Positions 24,262 through 30,429 of a stretch of 30,429 nt of DNA are shown piece after piece (the stretch's first letter is position 1; every line of letters begins with the position of its first letter). The notes beneath the pieces are model-generated. The model saw nothing but the letters and a program-made list of their open reading frames with translations. It was not told the origin of the DNA and searched no databases. This DNA is from CAZSPT01 sp964608895. Lineage in GTDB: Bacteria; Patescibacteriota; Patescibacteriia; 2-01-FULL-39-33. The DNA lies in assembly GCA_964608895.1 (NCBI GenBank), contig CAZSPT010000004.1, positions 1 to 30,429 on the forward strand, read 5' to 3'. Made by a program: the position numbers and the translations under genes.

Positions 24262-24640
24262 CAATTCGGCGGTTAATTGGCTGGCAGTCTTCGGCTGGCT
24301 GGCGGTTATTTTCTGGTCTTCGTCAATCAGCGATTTTTCAGCGGTCGTCGGTCCCGAAGGGCCGAGTGACTTGATTTCTTCAATTAGTCATGTTTTTTTG
24401 TTCGCTGTCCTGACTTTTTTATTGATCAGGGCTTTAATGGCGAGCGGAATTTCTCGTAATCAAGCGATTGCTTGGGGCTTTTTACTCGCTCTTGGTTATG
24501 GGCTTTTTGATGAAATCCATCAATATTTTGTTCCTAATCGGGAATTTCATTTTAGTGATTGGCTTTTGGATTTTGCCGGAGCTTTAGTGGTGGTTTTTGG
24601 CTGGCGTCTAAAGCAAGCTTTTTTTATTCGGCGGTTTTAA
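24242..24640 (+). CDS. VanZ-like membrane protein
   Basis: A 132-residue protein with four hydrophobic segments. It has the VanZ family layout: a first helix VNWLAVFGWLAVIFWSSSIS, the SHVFLFAVLTFLLIRAL helix, LGYGLFDEIHQYFVPNREFHFSDW with the conserved Asp-Glu-x-His-Gln, and a last helix LLDFAGALVVVFGW. VanZ itself gives low-level teicoplanin resistance, but most chromosomal relatives are uncharacterised and not resistance genes; here a role in envelope glycan or lipid handling is more likely. ATG 24242 falls in the last codons of the GT4 gene. Confidence 0.85.
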   Translation: MITKIINNSAVNWLAVFGWLAVIFWSSSISDFSAVVGPEGPSDLISSISHVFLFAVLTFLLIRALMASGISRNQAIAWGFLLALGYGLFDEIHQYFVPNREFHFSDWLLDFAGALVVVFGWRLKQAFFIRRF

Positions 24641-24670
24641 CCGGTTGGAACTTATTTTTCCGCCGCCGAA
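24627..24670 (+). repeat. GC-rich inverted repeat at the end of the VanZ-like gene
   Basis: TTCGGCGG (24627-24634) pairs with CCGCCGAA (24663-24670) over 28 nt, with a small GGTT/AACC hairpin inside. It overlaps the VanZ stop. There is no T-run afterwards, so termination is doubtful. Confidence 0.35.
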
Positions 24671-24687
24671 AATTAAAGAGTTAAATC

Positions 24688-24693
24688 GGAGGG
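24688..24693 (+). promoter_or_regulatory. Shine-Dalgarno site for the second GT4 gene
   Basis: GGAGGG lies 12 nt before ATG 24706, a slightly long spacing; AAGGA at 24695-24699 is closer and may serve instead. Confidence 0.5.
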
Positions 24694-24705
24694 CAAGGAT
24701 AAAAT

Positions 24706-25869
24706 ATGAAAATAGCAGTTATTAATTCAATTTACCGGCCGGAGTCTCGGGGCGGGACTGAAGTGGTTGTTGAAAATATCGTTCAGGAATTAAAAAAACG
24801 AGGTTTTCAGCCGGTGGTGATTACTTTGGGGCGTCAAGCTGAAGTTGAATCCGAGTCCGGGGTAAAAATTTACCGGATTAAGCCGTTTAATATTTTTAAT
24901 TTTTTAGATCTGGCCGGGCGCCCGGCCTGGCTTCGTTTTTTTTGGCATTTGTTTGATATTTTCAACGATGTTCAGACTTGGCGGGTTTTTAAAATTCTAC
25001 TGAAAGAAAAGCCCGCCGCGGTTTTTAGCCACAATCTCAAGGGTCTGGGCTATTCTCTGCCTTGGCTGTTTCGGGCCATGAAGCTTAAGCAGGTTCAGAC
25101 GGTCCACGATTGCCAGCTTATTCATCCTTCGGGACTGCTGCCGGAGCGCCTTTCTCGGCCGGCAGAGATTTATGCTCTGATTTGCCGCAAATTATTCGGT
25201 TCGCCCGAAGTAGTTGTTTTTCCGTCTGAATTTTTAAAGTTGATTTATGAGCGCCGGGGTTTTTTTTCAGATTCTCAAAAAATAGTCTTGGCTAATCCGG
25301 TTAGTCCGGTTCAGCCGGAGTATTTTTCCCGGGCCTCTTTTTCCCGACCGGTCAAACTGCTTTTTCTCGGCCAGTTGGAGGAATATAAGGGGATTTTGGA
25401 TTTTTTAAAAATAATTGTTGAGTTTGATTATGATTTTTTGCTTGAAGTGGTCGGCGATGGCGGGGTTTTCGCCCGGGCGAAAGAGCTGGCCGGCCGTGAT
25501 CGGCGGATTGTTTTCCGCGGCCGGCTGAAAGCTGAGGAGCTTAACAAAGAAATTTGGCCTCAGATTGATTTATTGGTTAATCCGAGTCAAGCGTCTGAGA
25601 GTTTCGGCTTGGTGGTGATTGAAGCCTATGCTCACGGAGTTCCGGTTTTGGTTTCCGACCGCGGCGCTTTGCCGGAGCTGGTTCGGCCGGGCAGGACCGG
25701 CTGGAGCGCTCCGCTTAAAGATTGGCCTTTAATTCTTAGACAAATTTTGGCCGAACCAATCAAGTTGAAAGCTCTGCGGGAAAATTGCCTGCGGGAGGCC
25801 CGGCAGTATCGCCTTGACGAATATTTGAACAGTTTGCTTGAATTTGCTAAGATTAGGGAAAACAGTTAA
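24706..25869 (+). CDS. GT4-family glycosyltransferase
   Basis: A second GT-B retaining transferase, 387 residues: IYRPESRGGTEVVVENIVQEL near 7-27, TVHDCQLIHPSG near 133-144, the domain-2 start VKLLFLGQLEEYKGILDFL, VFRGRLKAEELNKEIWPQID, and the EX7E motif ESFGLVVIEAYAHGVPVLVS. It differs clearly from the GT4 at 23083, so they are not recent duplicates. It likely adds another sugar to the same lipid-linked glycan. rmuC follows after 3 nt. Confidence 0.92.
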   Translation: MKIAVINSIYRPESRGGTEVVVENIVQELKKRGFQPVVITLGRQAEVESESGVKIYRIKPFNIFNFLDLAGRPAWLRFFWHLFDIFNDVQTWRVFKILLKEKPAAVFSHNLKGLGYSLPWLFRAMKLKQVQTVHDCQLIHPSGLLPERLSRPAEIYALICRKLFGSPEVVVFPSEFLKLIYERRGFFSDSQKIVLANPVSPVQPEYFSRASFSRPVKLLFLGQLEEYKGILDFLKIIVEFDYDFLLEVVGDGGVFARAKELAGRDRRIVFRGRLKAEELNKEIWPQIDLLVNPSQASESFGLVVIEAYAHGVPVLVSDRGALPELVRPGRTGWSAPLKDWPLILRQILAEPIKLKALRENCLREARQYRLDEYLNSLLEFAKIRENS

Positions 25870-25872
25870 GTT

Positions 25873-26916
25873 ATGGAAATTTATTTAATTATCATTTCAG
25901 TGGTTTTTTTGGCGGCTCTTGGGCTGGTCTTTTGGTTTTTTAATCGCCAATCTTTAATGCTTCACAATGAGGTTAGAAATCTCAGCCAGACGGTTGAAGG
26001 TAGGTTCACCAGTTTTAGTCAAACGGTTGACGGCAAGCTTAATGAATCGGCCCGCCGGCTTCATGACCAGTATAGTGAAAATCTTAAAGTTATCAGAAAG
26101 GTTACCGAAAAAGTTACTGAGCTCCAGGAAACCAACAAGCAAGTGATGGATTTTTCCCAACAGCTTAAAAATTTTGAAAAGATTCTCTTAAGCCAGAAAA
26201 ATCGGGGCAGTCTTGGCGAAGCCGGCCTTGAAATGGTTTTGGAGAATATTCTTCCCCCGACTTCTTTTTCCCTTCAATACAAATTTAAGGATGGTGAAGT
26301 TGTTGACGCCGCCGTTTTCACTAAGGACGGGCTAATTCCGGTTGACGCCAAGTTTTCTTTGGATAATTACAACCGGCTGGTCGCCGAAGAAGATTCCGAG
26401 AAACGCCAGATTCTTGAAAAGCAATTTCAGAACGATTTAAAGAAAAGAATTGACGAGACCGCCAAATATATCAAGCCAAAAGAGGGGACTTTGGAATTCG
26501 CTTTTATGTTTATTCCGGCGGAAGCGATTTATTACGACCTTTTAGTCAACCAAGTCGGGCAGATTAAATCAAATACCAGAAGTTTAATTGAATACGCTTT
26601 TCGGGAGAAAAGAGTGATTATCGTTTCCCCGACTACTTTTGCCGCCTATCTTCAGACAGTTCTCCAGGGGCTTCGGGCTTTTCAGATTGAAGAGCAGGCC
26701 AAGGAAATTCATCAGCGGGTTGAAAATCTTCAGCGTCATCTTAACAGTTATGATGATTATCTCGGGAAGCTCGGCGGCAATTTGGCGACGACCGTCAACA
26801 GTTATAACGGCGCTTATCGGGAATTTAAAAAAATTGACAAAGATATTGTTAAAATCACTAATCAAAAATCTAAAATTGAACCATTGGAAATTGAGCGCCC
26901 CAAGATTGATTCTTAA
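25873..26916 (+). CDS. rmuC: RmuC-family protein
   Basis: A 347-residue protein with one N-terminal membrane helix (about 4-24), a long coiled coil (about 30-110; LSQTVEGRF and FSQTVDGKL are echoing heptads) and the RmuC domain: NRGSLGEAGLEMVLENILP, VVDAAVFTKDGLIPVDAKFSLDNY, and FMFIPAEAIYYDLL. RmuC limits recombination at inverted repeats in E. coli and the domain resembles restriction-type nucleases; the D-x(n)-D-A-K pattern (VVDAA, PVDAKF) fits that. Its position between a glycosyltransferase and a membrane protein gene is probably incidental. Confidence 0.93.
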   Translation: MEIYLIIISVVFLAALGLVFWFFNRQSLMLHNEVRNLSQTVEGRFTSFSQTVDGKLNESARRLHDQYSENLKVIRKVTEKVTELQETNKQVMDFSQQLKNFEKILLSQKNRGSLGEAGLEMVLENILPPTSFSLQYKFKDGEVVDAAVFTKDGLIPVDAKFSLDNYNRLVAEEDSEKRQILEKQFQNDLKKRIDETAKYIKPKEGTLEFAFMFIPAEAIYYDLLVNQVGQIKSNTRSLIEYAFREKRVIIVSPTTFAAYLQTVLQGLRAFQIEEQAKEIHQRVENLQRHLNSYDDYLGKLGGNLATTVNSYNGAYREFKKIDKDIVKITNQKSKIEPLEIERPKIDS

Positions 26917-26922
26917 ATAATT

Positions 26923-28209
26923 ATGGCGGTCCGGCCTTTAACTTTTGAAAAAAAAGTACTGCTGGCGGTCGGTTTGGCCGGCCTGGCGGTTTTTTTTATC
27001 CTTAATCTTCCCGACCCTTTGAAAATTCAAGGGGACGGGGTTTTTTATTATAGTTGGCTTCATTCGGCTGTTTGGGACCGGGATTTTGATTTTGAAAATC
27101 AGTTGGAGCGCTTTTCTTTGACTGACTATCACAGCAGTCGTTTTTTAGAAGAAAAGATTACCACTCCGACTGGCTTGATTCCCAATCCTTATCCTCCTGG
27201 CTGTGCTTTGATTTGGCTGCCGTTTGTCGGCTTGGCTGATTTGTTCAGCCGAATCGGTTCGGATTTTGGCGGCGATTTTCCAACGGACGGCTATAGCTTT
27301 TTTTATCCTTTGACGGTTAATTTTTCCGGCTGGCTGTTCGGCTGGCTCGCTTTGATCACTGTTTATTCAAGTTTGAGGAAATTTTTTTCCGCCCGCCCGG
27401 CTTTAGCGGCTGTTTTGGCGGCCGGCTTGGCGACCCCCTGGCTTTATTATCAGTTTTTTGAGCCGGCAATGTCTCATTCCGCTTCTTTGTTTTTAGTCAG
27501 TTTATTTTGGCTTTTTAATCTTCGGCTCTGGAAAAGACAGTCGGTTAATCCTTATTTTTACGGTTTGGTTGTTTTTCTAATGATCGCCGTTCGCTGGCAG
27601 AATTTTCTTTTTTTGCCGGCCGGTTTAATAATTAGCCGGCCGTTGTCTGGAAAAAGAGCGGTTAAATTGGCTTCCTGGCTCGCGCCGCTCGCCGCCTCCG
27701 TTTTTTTTCAGGTTTGGCTTTGGCGGCGGCTTTACGGCCGATGGCTTTTAATTCCCCAAGGCGAAAATTTTATTAACTGGAACATCCACGGTTTAACAAC
27801 TCTATTTTCAAGTGACGGCGGTCTGCTTTGGTGGTCACCGATTTTAGTTTTTGCCTTGGCCGGTTTGGTTTTTTGGGCCGGCCGCTCCCGGCGGATTTTT
27901 TTAGCGGTCGGAATAGCTTTTCTCGCCCAATGGCTTTTGAACAGTTCTTTAAGCGACCTCGGCGGCGGCGAAGCTTTCGGAGCTCGGCGATTTATCGCGA
28001 CTTTGCCGTTTCTGGCTTTTGGACTGGCCGCTTTTTGGGAAAAATTCGGCCGTTGGCCAAAACTGGTTTGGTTGGCTGTTTTTTTGGCAATTGCTTGGAA
28101 TTTTATCCTGATTGAAAATTACCGGCTCGGGATAATTCCCCGGGCCGGCCGGTTTGATTTTCGGCGAATTGACTGCCGGAAAGTTATATTCCGGCGCTGG
28201 CTGGGTTAA
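26923..28209 (+). CDS. Multi-pass membrane protein, GT-C-like
   Basis: A 428-residue protein with about nine or ten hydrophobic helices. The first helix is followed by an extracytoplasmic loop with acidic residues (IQGDGVFYYSWLHSA, then WDRDFDF), a pattern seen in polyprenyl-phosphate-dependent GT-C transferases where an early-loop Asp is catalytic. The segment DLGGGEAFGARRFIATLPF recurs in related uncharacterised membrane proteins. It may transfer a sugar from a lipid carrier to the surface glycan outside the membrane, consistent with the DPM1-like, GtrA and DUF2304 genes, but no family could be confirmed. It starts 6 nt after rmuC and ends before a new promoter. Confidence 0.75.
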   Translation: MAVRPLTFEKKVLLAVGLAGLAVFFILNLPDPLKIQGDGVFYYSWLHSAVWDRDFDFENQLERFSLTDYHSSRFLEEKITTPTGLIPNPYPPGCALIWLPFVGLADLFSRIGSDFGGDFPTDGYSFFYPLTVNFSGWLFGWLALITVYSSLRKFFSARPALAAVLAAGLATPWLYYQFFEPAMSHSASLFLVSLFWLFNLRLWKRQSVNPYFYGLVVFLMIAVRWQNFLFLPAGLIISRPLSGKRAVKLASWLAPLAASVFFQVWLWRRLYGRWLLIPQGENFINWNIHGLTTLFSSDGGLLWWSPILVFALAGLVFWAGRSRRIFLAVGIAFLAQWLLNSSLSDLGGGEAFGARRFIATLPFLAFGLAAFWEKFGRWPKLVWLAVFLAIAWNFILIENYRLGIIPRAGRFDFRRIDCRKVIFRRWLG

Positions 28210-28231
28210 TTTTCAGTTTTAACAGATTTTG

Positions 28232-28240
28232 TGTTATAAT
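28232..28240 (+). promoter_or_regulatory. Extended -10 promoter for the iron-sulfur/flavin reductase unit
   Basis: TGTTATAAT combines a perfect TATAAT (28235-28240) with the upstream TG of an extended -10. The -35 region (TTCAGT near 28212) is poor. Transcription would start near 28247, 19 nt before ATG 28266. Confidence 0.6.
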
Positions 28241-28265
28241 ATCTAAGATAGGATAATTTTTATTT

Positions 28266-29240
28266 ATGAATGATAGCTCCCGGTTAAAATTTTTTTTTAA
28301 CGGCTTGACTGAAAATTTTTCCGTTTTTGCCCCTCAAGGAGAGTCTGGCCGGTTAAAAATTCAGGAAGTTCGGGATTTTAAGGAAATTGACTGGTCGGGA
28401 GAGATTCCGCTGAACTCCTGGAAAAGATTTTTTCTGCCGGCTGAAGAAATTCTTTTTAAAACCGCCAAAGGGAAATTTCAAGAATACTCGGGAAACAGTC
28501 CGGCAGTCGCCTGTTTTGGAGTTAATGTTTTGGATTTAAAGGCCTTAACTCTTCTTGACCAAGTTTTTAGCCGTGACTCCTACTATCAAAAGCGTCGGCG
28601 GAATATTTTGGTTATCGGCTTTAGCCCGGACTGGCCGAATGATTATCGCCGGTTGAAAGTTTTTAGCCATAATTTTGAAGAGGATATTTTGGAGCATTTG
28701 GTTTTTGATATCTTTTTCGCCAAGCTTAAGAACGGCAGGTTGAAAATTTATTCCGGTTCAGAAAAAGGCCAGAGATTTTTGGAAAAGCAGAATCTTCAAG
28801 ATTATCAACATCTTGAATTTGCCGGACCGATTTCCGAGTCTGGACCGGACCGCCGGATGCTTGAATTGAAAAAACTGGTTGCCAATTCAGAAAATCATCC
28901 TCTTTGGCGGGAGCTTGACCGAATTTGTCTGGCTTGCGGAAAATGCGCTTTGGTTTGTCCGACTTGTTTTTGCTTTGATATTTTTGAACAATCTGCTGCT
29001 GGCGAGGAAAGTCGTCGCCGCCGCTGGTCAAGTTGTTTTTTTAACGATTTTTCAAAAATGGCCGGCGGTTCCAAGCCGCTTGACAGTGTTAAGAAGAAGA
29101 TTTATTTCTGGTATTATCATAAGTTTGTCCGAATTCCCGAAGAATACAAGCTGCCGGGCTGCGTCGGTTGCGGCCGGTGCGTCCAAACCTGTCCGGTTGA
29201 GATTGACATCGTCAAGAATCTTAAAAAGTTAAAATCCTAA
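28266..29240 (+). CDS. 4Fe-4S protein like sulfhydrogenase beta / anaerobic sulfite reductase subunit A
   Basis: A 324-residue cytoplasmic electron-transfer protein. The C-terminal third carries two cluster motifs: Cys221, Cys224, Cys227, Cys231, Cys234 and Cys236 (CLACGKCALVCPTCFC), and Cys299, Cys302, Cys305 and Cys309 (CVGCGRCVQTCP), with RRRWSSCFF between them. The N-terminal 200 residues follow the pattern of HydB/AsrA-type subunits (ACFGVNVLDLKAL, then DSYYQKRR). Such proteins relay electrons between a flavin subunit and a [NiFe] hydrogenase or sulfite reductase. The flavin partner is encoded 8 nt downstream. Catalytic subunits are not in the window. Confidence 0.85.
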   Translation: MNDSSRLKFFFNGLTENFSVFAPQGESGRLKIQEVRDFKEIDWSGEIPLNSWKRFFLPAEEILFKTAKGKFQEYSGNSPAVACFGVNVLDLKALTLLDQVFSRDSYYQKRRRNILVIGFSPDWPNDYRRLKVFSHNFEEDILEHLVFDIFFAKLKNGRLKIYSGSEKGQRFLEKQNLQDYQHLEFAGPISESGPDRRMLELKKLVANSENHPLWRELDRICLACGKCALVCPTCFCFDIFEQSAAGEESRRRRWSSCFFNDFSKMAGGSKPLDSVKKKIYFWYYHKFVRIPEEYKLPGCVGCGRCVQTCPVEIDIVKNLKKLKS

Positions 29241-29248
29241 TTGTTTTG

Positions 29249-30070
29249 ATGCTTAATTGTTATCAGCCCCGCCGGGCGACAATTGTTTCAATTACCAAAG
29301 AATCTGCTGAAACCAAACTGTTCCGGCTGCGATTCGCTGACCGGCGGCTCAGAAAGGAATTTGAGTTTTGGCCGGGTCAATTTTTGGAAATCGGTTTGCC
29401 CGGCTGGGGCGAATGCCCGATAAATATTTGCTCTTCTTCCGCCAAAGCCGGAGAATTTTTGGAGCTGGCGATTCGCCGGACCGGCAGTTTGACCGGCCGG
29501 CTTCATCAGTTGGCCAAAGGGGATTCAGTCTATCTCCGGGGACCATTTGGCAAAGGGTTTCCGCTGGAGCGTTTTAAAGATAAACCTTTAATTTTAATCG
29601 GCGGCGGTTGCGGATTTATTCCGATTCGGGGACTGATAAACGAATATCTTGAAGATGGGATTTTAAGTAGTATTGTTCAGGTTTTCTACGGTTGTCGGGA
29701 CGAAGAAACTATGCTTTTTAAAAGGGAATATTCTCGCTGGCAGCGCCATTTGGAATTGACTATTATTCTGGAAAAGCCGAGTTCAAGCTGGCGCGGCCGG
29801 ACCGGTTTGGTGACCGATTTATTGGCTGAAGCTGAAATTAGCGGCGATTCCTTGGCGGTGGTTGTCGGCCCTCCCATAATGTTTCAACCGGTCCTTAAGG
29901 AATTAAAAAAGAAAAAGATTGATGATAAAAATATTTATTTTTCTCTGGAGCGCCGGATGCATTGCGGGGTCGGAGTCTGTCAGCATTGTGCCATCGGCCC
30001 TTATTATGTCTGTCAGGACGGACCGGTTTTCAGCTGGGACCAGTTGAAAGATATTCCCGGAGCGATTTAA
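29249..30070 (+). CDS. FAD/NAD(P)-binding oxidoreductase with 2Fe-2S site, like sulfhydrogenase gamma / AsrB
   Basis: A 273-residue ferredoxin-NADP reductase-like protein. ATG 29249 is preferred over the in-frame TTG at 29246. The FAD domain covers about 10-100 (WPGQFLEIGLPGWGECPINI), the NAD(P) domain begins at LILIGGGCGFIPIRGLI, and the C-terminus binds a [2Fe-2S] cluster through Cys239, Cys244, Cys247 and Cys255 (MHCGVGVCQHC, then VCQDGPVFSW). It would pass electrons between NAD(P)H and the iron-sulfur protein encoded upstream. This pairing is that of group 3b [NiFe] hydrogenase/sulfhydrogenase or AsrAB; dihydroorotate dehydrogenase electron transfer subunit is a weaker alternative because no pyrD is seen. 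Confidence 0.88.
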   Translation: MLNCYQPRRATIVSITKESAETKLFRLRFADRRLRKEFEFWPGQFLEIGLPGWGECPINICSSSAKAGEFLELAIRRTGSLTGRLHQLAKGDSVYLRGPFGKGFPLERFKDKPLILIGGGCGFIPIRGLINEYLEDGILSSIVQVFYGCRDEETMLFKREYSRWQRHLELTIILEKPSSSWRGRTGLVTDLLAEAEISGDSLAVVVGPPIMFQPVLKELKKKKIDDKNIYFSLERRMHCGVGVCQHCAIGPYYVCQDGPVFSWDQLKDIPGAI

Positions 30071-30073
30071 GCT

Positions 30074-30429
30074 ATGACGATTGTTTTTTATCTGATAATA
30101 ATTTTAATCCTGATTATTTTTATTTCCGGCGGTTGGGCGGCTTTTTCAAGCGCCCCTTGGCTACCGACCAAAAAAGGAGATATTGCCAGGATGATCGCTC
30201 TTTCTAAAATTAAACCAGGAGAATTTGTCTGCGATTTGGGCTGCGGCGACGGCCGGCTGGTCTTTGCCGCCGCCGAAATCGGCGCTCGGGCGATCGGAGT
30301 GGAAATGTTTTTAATTCCCTATTTTTTTGGAAAATTGAAAAGTTTTTTTCAAAGCGGGGAAATTTATTTCGGGGATTTTTTCCGTCAGGATATTTCCCGG
30401 GCCGACGGGCGGCAACTCGTTCGAATTGC
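30074..30429 (+). CDS. Membrane-anchored class I SAM-dependent methyltransferase, 3' end outside window
   Basis: The frame opens at ATG 30074, 3 nt after the reductase stop, and stays open to the window edge (118 codons). An N-terminal hydrophobic helix (about 3-24, FYLIIILILIIFISGG) precedes PWLPTKKGDIARMIAL and the SAM-binding motif CDLGCGDGRLVFAAA near 53-67, then AIGVEM. I recall this anchor plus PWxPT layout from small Patescibacteria methyltransferases; the substrate is unknown. Interposed after the beta and gamma genes, it may be unrelated to electron transfer. The remainder of the gene and any hydrogenase subunits would lie to the right. Confidence 0.85.
   Translation, partial: MTIVFYLIIILILIIFISGGWAAFSSAPWLPTKKGDIARMIALSKIKPGEFVCDLGCGDGRLVFAAAEIGARAIGVEMFLIPYFFGKLKSFFQSGEIYFGDFFRQDISRADGRQLVRI

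Noticed and set aside
24242..24640. Teicoplanin resistance gene vanZ
   Set aside because: Only the family fold is supported; there is no van gene cluster nearby and most VanZ-like proteins are not resistance factors.
1..30429. UGA recoded as glycine, as in some Patescibacteria lineages
   Set aside because: Several genes end at TGA in the expected place and no conserved gene needs in-frame TGA.
1..30429. CRISPR array, tRNA, rRNA or insertion sequence
   Set aside because: No spaced direct repeats, no cloverleaf-like stretch in the short intergenic gaps and no transposase or integrase motif were seen.

Overview
The window looks like a chromosomal segment of a Candidate Phyla Radiation (Patescibacteria, probably Parcubacteria-like) bacterium. 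This is an inference from tight gene packing with many 4-nt ATGA overlaps, few Shine-Dalgarno sites, a subtilase carrying a C-terminal repeat module that I recall from exported Patescibacteria proteins, and the mix of GtrA, DUF2304, VanZ and RmuC proteins. TGA is used as a normal stop (for example at 2475-2477, 7595-7597, 16710-16712 and 18443-18445), so the glycine-recoded lineages are excluded. No rRNA, tRNA, CRISPR array or transposase is visible.

Region 1 (1-13038, + strand, AT-rich) is a sugar biosynthesis and tailoring cluster. It opens with the 3' end of a pseudaminic-acid-type synthase with a SAF domain. Next come a GNAT-glycosyltransferase fusion, a GT2-methyltransferase fusion, a GT-B-radical SAM/SPASM fusion, a Gfo/Idh/MocA oxidoreductase, a B12-binding-type radical SAM enzyme, a CMP-nonulosonate cytidylyltransferase, an SDR, a VOC protein, a second SPASM radical SAM enzyme and a second, SAF-less NeuB. 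I read it as one or two nonulosonic (sialic-like) acid pathways plus unusual radical-SAM tailoring of a surface glycan.

Region 2 (13084-25869, more GC-rich) is glycan assembly and surface functions. It holds a polyprenyl-phosphate sugar-1-phosphate transferase (- strand), an exported subtilase, GtrA, a UDP-glucuronate-decarboxylase-like SDR with an altered YxxxK motif, a DPM1-like GT2 followed by a small hypothetical protein and DUF2304, a PAPS-type sulfotransferase and a GT2. On the - strand follow alanine racemase and a second sulfotransferase, divergent from two GT4 glycosyltransferases and a VanZ-like protein.

Region 3 (25873-30429) holds rmuC, a large GT-C-like membrane protein, and a separate transcription unit with its own extended -10 promoter. 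That unit encodes an iron-sulfur protein and a flavin/2Fe-2S reductase like the beta and gamma subunits of sulfhydrogenase or AsrA/AsrB, then a membrane-anchored methyltransferase cut by the window edge.

Two runs of exactly 10 N (6588-6597 and 15186-15195) interrupt genes. In both cases closing the run to zero bases restores one intact reading frame, so they are probably scaffolding placeholders and not lost sequence or frameshifts.
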